Origin: Straminergon stramineum
Lineage: Eukaryota > Streptophyta > Bryopsida > Hypnales > Calliergonaceae
Reading direction: 5' to 3'
Length of the DNA stretch: 64,000 bases
Assembly: GCA_963920665.1 (NCBI GenBank)
Contig: OY987264.1
Span: 22,734,906 to 22,798,905 of the forward strand
Part shown: positions 59,446 to 64,000 of the stretch, in pieces
How the letters are laid out: every line of letters starts with the position of its first letter
Numbering within the stretch: position 1 is the stretch's first letter
Position numbers and translations under genes: made by a program
Notes under the pieces: generated by a model
The model's database searches: none
What the model was told of the DNA's origin: nothing
The model's input: only the letters and a program-made list of their open reading frames with translations

Positions 59446-61380
59446 CAATTACAATCAATCACAAGCATATCTTTATTTTGCTTTAAATTAAAAAAAAATT
59501 TAGCACACGTTGAATTTCATCTCGCACAATTGCACTTAAAGTGGCTTTTTTTTTTGTTTCTCTTGAGGTTCTGCCCTTATCTTAGCTTAGCTTTATATTG
59601 CATTATACTCACTTTCCCCATCCTCACTGCTGTAGTGCTGTCATGGCGTTGGTCGGGTGTTCTATGACACCCAACACATTCTTCCAATCTGCTTGCCAGT
59701 GTTTTGGCTATTGTTGAGCCCGGCTTCACCCTTTTCTCTGTCGATATTTATTTCCATCCCATGATATCCTTGCTACACTTACAACATGGTCTGAGAGGAA
59801 TCCAAAACTAGCTCGCCTAGCTTTTTCTAAGTTTAATTAAAAAATTTTAAAGTTGTTTCTGATCAAAGCCGGTACTTGAATGACGAGGGAAAAACAAAGC
59901 TCTTTGTTTGTCTGCATTCCCTCAGCTTCCCGCCTGCAGAGGAGTGGCCATCATGTCGGCCTGGGAAGACGAGCGGAGCTCCTGTAAGTTGCACTACTAA
60001 TAAGCAATTAGCATCCATCACTTTCTGCTTTAATTAATTCTCCCGCTTCTAAGAATTAGTCCTCAAGCAAGGCAACTGGCTCCTTCAGATTTGCGAAAGC
60101 AAATCCTTTGTAAGAGAATCCCTTAGAAGATAAACCTTTCGAAGATAAAGAGAAATGATCATGATTTGGGAAGACTTTCGCTGCGCCTCTATATTACTTT
60201 AGCTGCTTAATTAGAGGTATTGAATGTACTGCATAAATGGCACTTTGTCTGACTAATTTGCAACCATCATGAAGGTGATCCACATGCTTGCTTTACGTAG
60301 TTTTGGCTTTTCTAGTGAAGCTCATTCGTTGAATTGATCTCTCACTAGGAGACAGTTGACGATGCCTGCATTAAAATGGCAGCTTTTTCATTAGTGCTCT
60401 CCTTTTGGTCTCCTAGTAAGTAAATCACAGGGTTTGAAAGAGCACTTGAAATGTTCTGCGTGATAAAGTTGGACGCCGTGAAGGAATGGTGTTCACTGTA
60501 GTGTTATCAATCCTTGATTTACGTCTTCACCATGCCACCGTTAGGGTTTTGTCTTCGTATACTTTAAAGAGGAAGACACAACAAGGGATAAGATTGGTGG
60601 TCGCAGCAATCTCTATTGGCCTTCTTCTGAAGCAAGTCATGGAATCATTGCGTCGGCACTGTGCTTGTGGTGTCTGATACAGTCTAATTCCAAAAATAAT
60701 TTGCAAAAAGGAGAGTCAAAGTTAAGTGAGGTCATCCTTAGCACATGGTTACATTTAGAAAAAGGTTTATGTTAACACCGAAAGAAGAATGTGTGCCCAA
60801 TAGCCCCGAAAGTGAATTCGAGCAGGAAAGCTCTGCAAAGTCAAAAAGTCGGGGTTACTCTGAAGTCACTAAATTCATCGTATGAGATATCACAAAGGAA
60901 TCAATTCATAAGCTTCAATTGAAGAATCTACTTTTATAAAGGGGTTGGTTTGTATCAACCCCTGCTAATTACATCACTACTGCCCAACTTGAACTCTAAA
61001 AGCCGCAGGCAAGCATGTGCTCTGTTCGGCGACCATGGAACTCGAAATAATCCGCGGCAAGGAATGCAGATTTCAGGTTGGATTGACTGAGACCAATAGT
61101 GGGTGGTGGTGAAGCACATTAAACCTGTTTTTTCCAAAACCATAATACTTTGAACAAGAGACAGCCACTTCACCAAAATCCAATTACGCTAAAAAAATCA
61201 GCAAGGGGAGCAGGTTTTGAAAAAACAAAGAAAAAGTATCACACCTCACAAGTCATTAAAAAAAATGCCACCACTGAACGTCAAAAAGCTCCGTTGATCT
61301 GTTTTTCCACCTTCTGTGATAAGTAGCGTTTGCACCACTCCACCTCCTACTCTTGACGCCCACTACTGTACTACAAAATC
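59446..61380. other. Intergenic DNA, 3' side of the second MYB gene
   Basis: The last few hundred bases are probably MYB 3' UTR on the minus strand. A short ATG frame at 59953 followed by GTAAGT looks like a first exon but has no partner exons. The frame 60486-60677 shows no domain. Confidence 0.35.
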
Positions 61381-62793
61381 TCAGATATCTGATAACCCCC
61401 GACAATTCTCGGGGAGAACATATCTCAATGAAGAATCACGTACCGACGATCCGCCATAGCCACGAGTGAGATCCAGTTGCGGCTCCTCACCAAGAAAGCC
61501 GTGATCTTCGTCTCCATAGGACGTCTCACTATCAATGAGCATGCTGGCTGGCTGGCTCTGCCAGAAAGCTTCCTGGTCCCAGAGAATATCCGCAGTGTGT
61601 GGGAGAGGCGAGAGAATCGAGGTGGGCGACAAGGGATCCATCAGGCCGAGCTTGGAGCTTGGTCTGGAGCCAGCCACTTGGCTATGGCTGCCATGGCTGG
61701 GAGTGGAGCACGACTCCGCTGCAGGATCCACACATGAGCTGTAAAAATGGCCGAGTGGCGAAGAAGAGTGCGACGTTGACGACGATTCCAAGCCTTCGAA
61801 GACGTTGTGGAAGTCGGAATTTGAGGAAGCAGGTGGCTTGCTGATGCTGCTGGAGAGACGAGCCTCAGTCTCAGCTCGCACTCGGTCCCACTGGGAGGTG
61901 TGGCTCAGGGAGGACGACATCAACAAGGACTTCAGGCCATTGCTCTCAAGAATGTCGACGTCGGTGCATCCGCCACACGGTTTGTGCGTCACGGGGTCGA
62001 TGCCTAATTGCAGCAGACGCTTCTTCAAATGCGTGTTCCAGTAATTTTTTATCTCGTTGTCTGTTCGTCCCGGCAAATGCGCTGCTATGGTCGACCACCT
62101 ACACAAATAAAAGGCAAATGGTTTCAATGGTGTGACACACTCAAATGATCACTCACTTTTGTTACAACGAACGGCGTTCGAAAATGTGCGTTCTGGATTT
62201 CAAGATCAGTATCTATGTGCTCGTTTTTTTCTTAACTTTTTTCAATGACTTGTGAGACTTTAGAACTCAAGAACGCGAGAAGCTGCAAAATCAAGGGGAA
62301 ATTCAAAACTAATTGGCATGCACGGAGTCCCCCAAAACGGAATCTGGAATATTGGACCATTTGTCTCAACAATGATTATGTTCCACCAATTTTCTAATGT
62401 AAAACATGCAGGGGCTCCTCGGTCCTGACCTGTTTCCGAGGATGGAGTGAAAATGAACGATCATCTGGTCTTCTGCATCGGAGAATCGGCCTCGCTTAAT
62501 GTCAGGCCTCAAGTAATTAGTCCACCGCAACCTACAACTCTTGCCACATCTCAAAAGACCTGCAAATGTGGGCCAGCAGAATGAGAAACTGAGACAATTT
62601 TACTGAAGAGATTGGATGCAAAAACAGAAGACTGAGAAGAGAACTCACCTGCATTCTTGGGAAGAGCACGCCAGCTTCCATGTCCGTGTTCTTGGATATA
62701 AGCCACCAATTTGCGATCTTCGTCTGGAGTCCACGGGCCTTTCCTGAGCTCCACCGTTTTCGATTCATCACCACCCGGAGGTGCTCTTCCCAT
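61381..62793 (-). CDS. R2R3-MYB transcription factor, subgroup 9 (MIXTA-like), complete
   Basis: Exons 62793-62649, 62559-62430 and 62098-61381 give 330 aa. Both introns sit at exactly the same codons and phases (1 and 2) as in the MYB at 39829-41410. R2 includes [15 protein letters not shown] and [16 protein letters not shown]3 includes [33 protein letters not shown] and [13 protein letters not shown], followed by [10 protein letters not shown]. The subgroup-9 motif is [15 protein letters not shown] at about 160-174. LRYVLP at 316-321 corresponds to LKYILP of the paralog, but this protein ends nine residues later, whereas the other runs on for about 160 residues. Role inferred from the family: nuclear regulator of epidermal cell and cuticle genes. 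The start is the first ATG; MGR(A)P at the N-terminus is typical of R2R3-MYBs. Confidence 0.93.
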
Positions 62794-63309
62794 GGCTAAC
62801 TACGCTACAAGTCCTTCCTTCAATCCCCTGTGAACGTACGTCAAGATCCCACCCACCACTCTGTATAAAAATTTACCCCTTCTATCCAAAGATAGCACCA
62901 ACATGTACTACTTAGTCGACCTATTTGTAAGAGATTTCAGAGTTTGCGATTCTGATTGAATTCATGAAAGGTCTTCCTCAATGCCGTGTGTTTCAGAGGA
63001 ATTATTAATCTATATTGAGCCTTGAGGCTTGAGGGTAGATAATACAACTCAGATTCTAGCTGCATCTTCTGAGAACAACGTCCCACATGCAGTACTGACA
63101 AGGAACTGTACCGACCTCTGCAGGTTCATTTACTTGGGACGTACAGATGGAGTCATTGGAGAGTCACTCGTCAGGAGCCAGGCCAGGCATACAGAAAGTC
63201 ACCTGTACTCTACACAGCTAGCACGCCTAGAATGTCCCAAAATTTCAATCAGTGTCGAGTTTTCGACATCAAAGTGTCGACAAGGTGATGACCGACAGTA
63301 ACAGCAGTT
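62794..63309. promoter_or_regulatory. Shared gap: MYB upstream region and 3' flank of the next gene
   Basis: Holds the promoter of the minus-strand MYB and probably the 3' UTR of the minus-strand gene beginning at 63310. No core element was fixed. Confidence 0.3.
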
Positions 63310-63817
63310 CTATCCCGTGAGCTGCTTGCGCTGGTGCACAAGCCACGCGCTTACTGCACCATAAATGGCATGCACACCTCCGCAAACATGTTCACTGTCA
63401 ATGACAGCTCCGACTGCCTGTGAAAGCTGCAAGCGGCCCTTGGCAAGGGAGGCAGGGGGAAGACGGCACATGGCTGTGAAGCTGTCAATAAGAAGATTAC
63501 TAGTACAAGATTAAAGTATTTTTGGCAAGATTCATCATACAATCTACTTACACCCTGACTCTCTTTACTCTGACTACCTGGGCCCCCAAAACTTGTGGTA
63601 AAGGGCGCTTGCAGTCAATGACACGGTGACAAGTATGTACAGGATATTCCAGAATGTTGTTTTGCCCGGAGAAGGCCAAGGTAATGAGGTCTGAGCTTAT
63701 TAAGACGAAATCTGATTGAGCTCGTACCAGAGTAAACATGTTTTACTACAAATAGTCGGTTGCTTACACCTCCCGCCCGGAACTGAGTGGCTTGGGACGT
63801 CATGTACTTATGTCCAT
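63310..63817 (-). CDS. Hypothetical protein, last three exons, probably partial
   Basis: Three minus-strand exons join with matching phases: 63817-63770 (acceptor TTTTGCAG, donor GAG/GTGTAAG), 63695-63578, and 63481-63310 ending in TAG. The joined tail reads from GHKYMTSQATQFRAG through TTFWNILYILVTVSLTASAL, a likely membrane segment, to a well-formed C-terminus containing SLAKGRLQLSQAVGAVIDSE and AWLVHQRKQLTG. I do not recognise the family. The first exon may start at 63833 instead, and more exons should lie toward or past the right edge. Support is only splice consensus, phase agreement and amino-acid composition, so this is tentative. Confidence 0.35.
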
Positions 63818-64000
63818 CTGCAAAAGAGGGTCCCTGTTTGTGTAAGAAAAAAATTAAATGACAGGATGAGAATTGAAAATACAATTTCGCATTGCCCCTT
63901 TTGCCAGTCTCTGACTCATCGTGAGACGCCATTCGACCTTCACGATGAATCATTAGTTGACAATTACGACAATGAATGATTGAATGGTTACTTCACCTTG
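63818..64000. other. Right edge, possibly intron or upstream exons of the hypothetical gene
   Basis: The minus frame includes an ATG at 63929 (MASHDESETGKRGNAK), but its junction to the next exon could not be made to agree in phase. Confidence 0.25.

Noticed and set aside
59953..59985. Possible first exon MSAWEDERSS followed by GTAAGT
   Set aside because: The motif is short, and no downstream plus-strand exon with matching phase was found before the minus-strand MYB gene.
1..64000. tRNA, rRNA, CRISPR, LTR pairs
   Set aside because: I looked by eye for T-arm strings, ribosomal signatures, regularly spaced repeats and long direct repeats ending TG...CA; none held up. Folding programs were not available.

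Overview
This is a piece of a plant nuclear genome, most likely from a bryophyte and probably a moss. The reasons are AT-rich DNA with low gene density, spliceosomal introns with GT/AG borders, two R2R3-MYB genes of the MIXTA-like subgroup 9 type, a TRICHOME BIREFRINGENCE-LIKE (TBL) gene, and a two-domain kinase relic that resembles moss TKL/MLKL-like kinases. The species was not determined. No prokaryotic features, tRNA, rRNA or CRISPR array were seen.

Genes. (1) 1-170, minus strand: the first coding exon of an acetyl-CoA acetyltransferase with a mitochondrial-type presequence, cut by the window edge. (2) 5351-7347, plus strand: a pseudokinase-kinase tandem gene broken by two TGA codons and two single-base frameshifts. 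(3) 12702-16823, plus strand: a complete six-exon TBL polysaccharide O-acetyltransferase gene (605 aa) whose exon phases all fit. (4) 39829-41410, plus strand: a three-exon R2R3-MYB (444 aa). (5) 61381-62793, minus strand: a paralogous three-exon R2R3-MYB (330 aa) facing the first one tail to tail. (6) 63310-63817 or beyond, minus strand: a chain of three phase-compatible exons of an unrecognised gene that probably continues past the right edge.

Between the genes, the window is largely a graveyard of short non-autonomous DNA transposons. At least ten terminal-inverted-repeat families can be seen by comparing segments within the window. The most striking is a set of related families (called A to E here) whose ends read TTAACCC...GGGTTAA. 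Others are a 1.5-kb foldback element with 8-9 bp target duplications (G), an element with an 8-bp target duplication (I), a CTCCCTCC-ended Stowaway/mariner element, a CACTA-like element, and families F, H, J and K. In several places one copy carries a nested insertion that a sister copy lacks, so the insertion order can be read directly: hAT MITE in one arm of the foldback, 362-bp element in I1 but not I2, small MITE in one unit of the 3.9-4.9 kb duplication, Mutator-like MITE in B3.

The genes do not form a pathway. The closest functional theme is the plant surface and wall: subgroup-9 MYBs control epidermal and cuticle programmes in land plants, and TBL proteins acetylate wall polysaccharides. 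I found no new enzymatic or defence system. The novel-looking material is the transposon landscape, the double-kinase relic and the mitochondrial-type thiolase.
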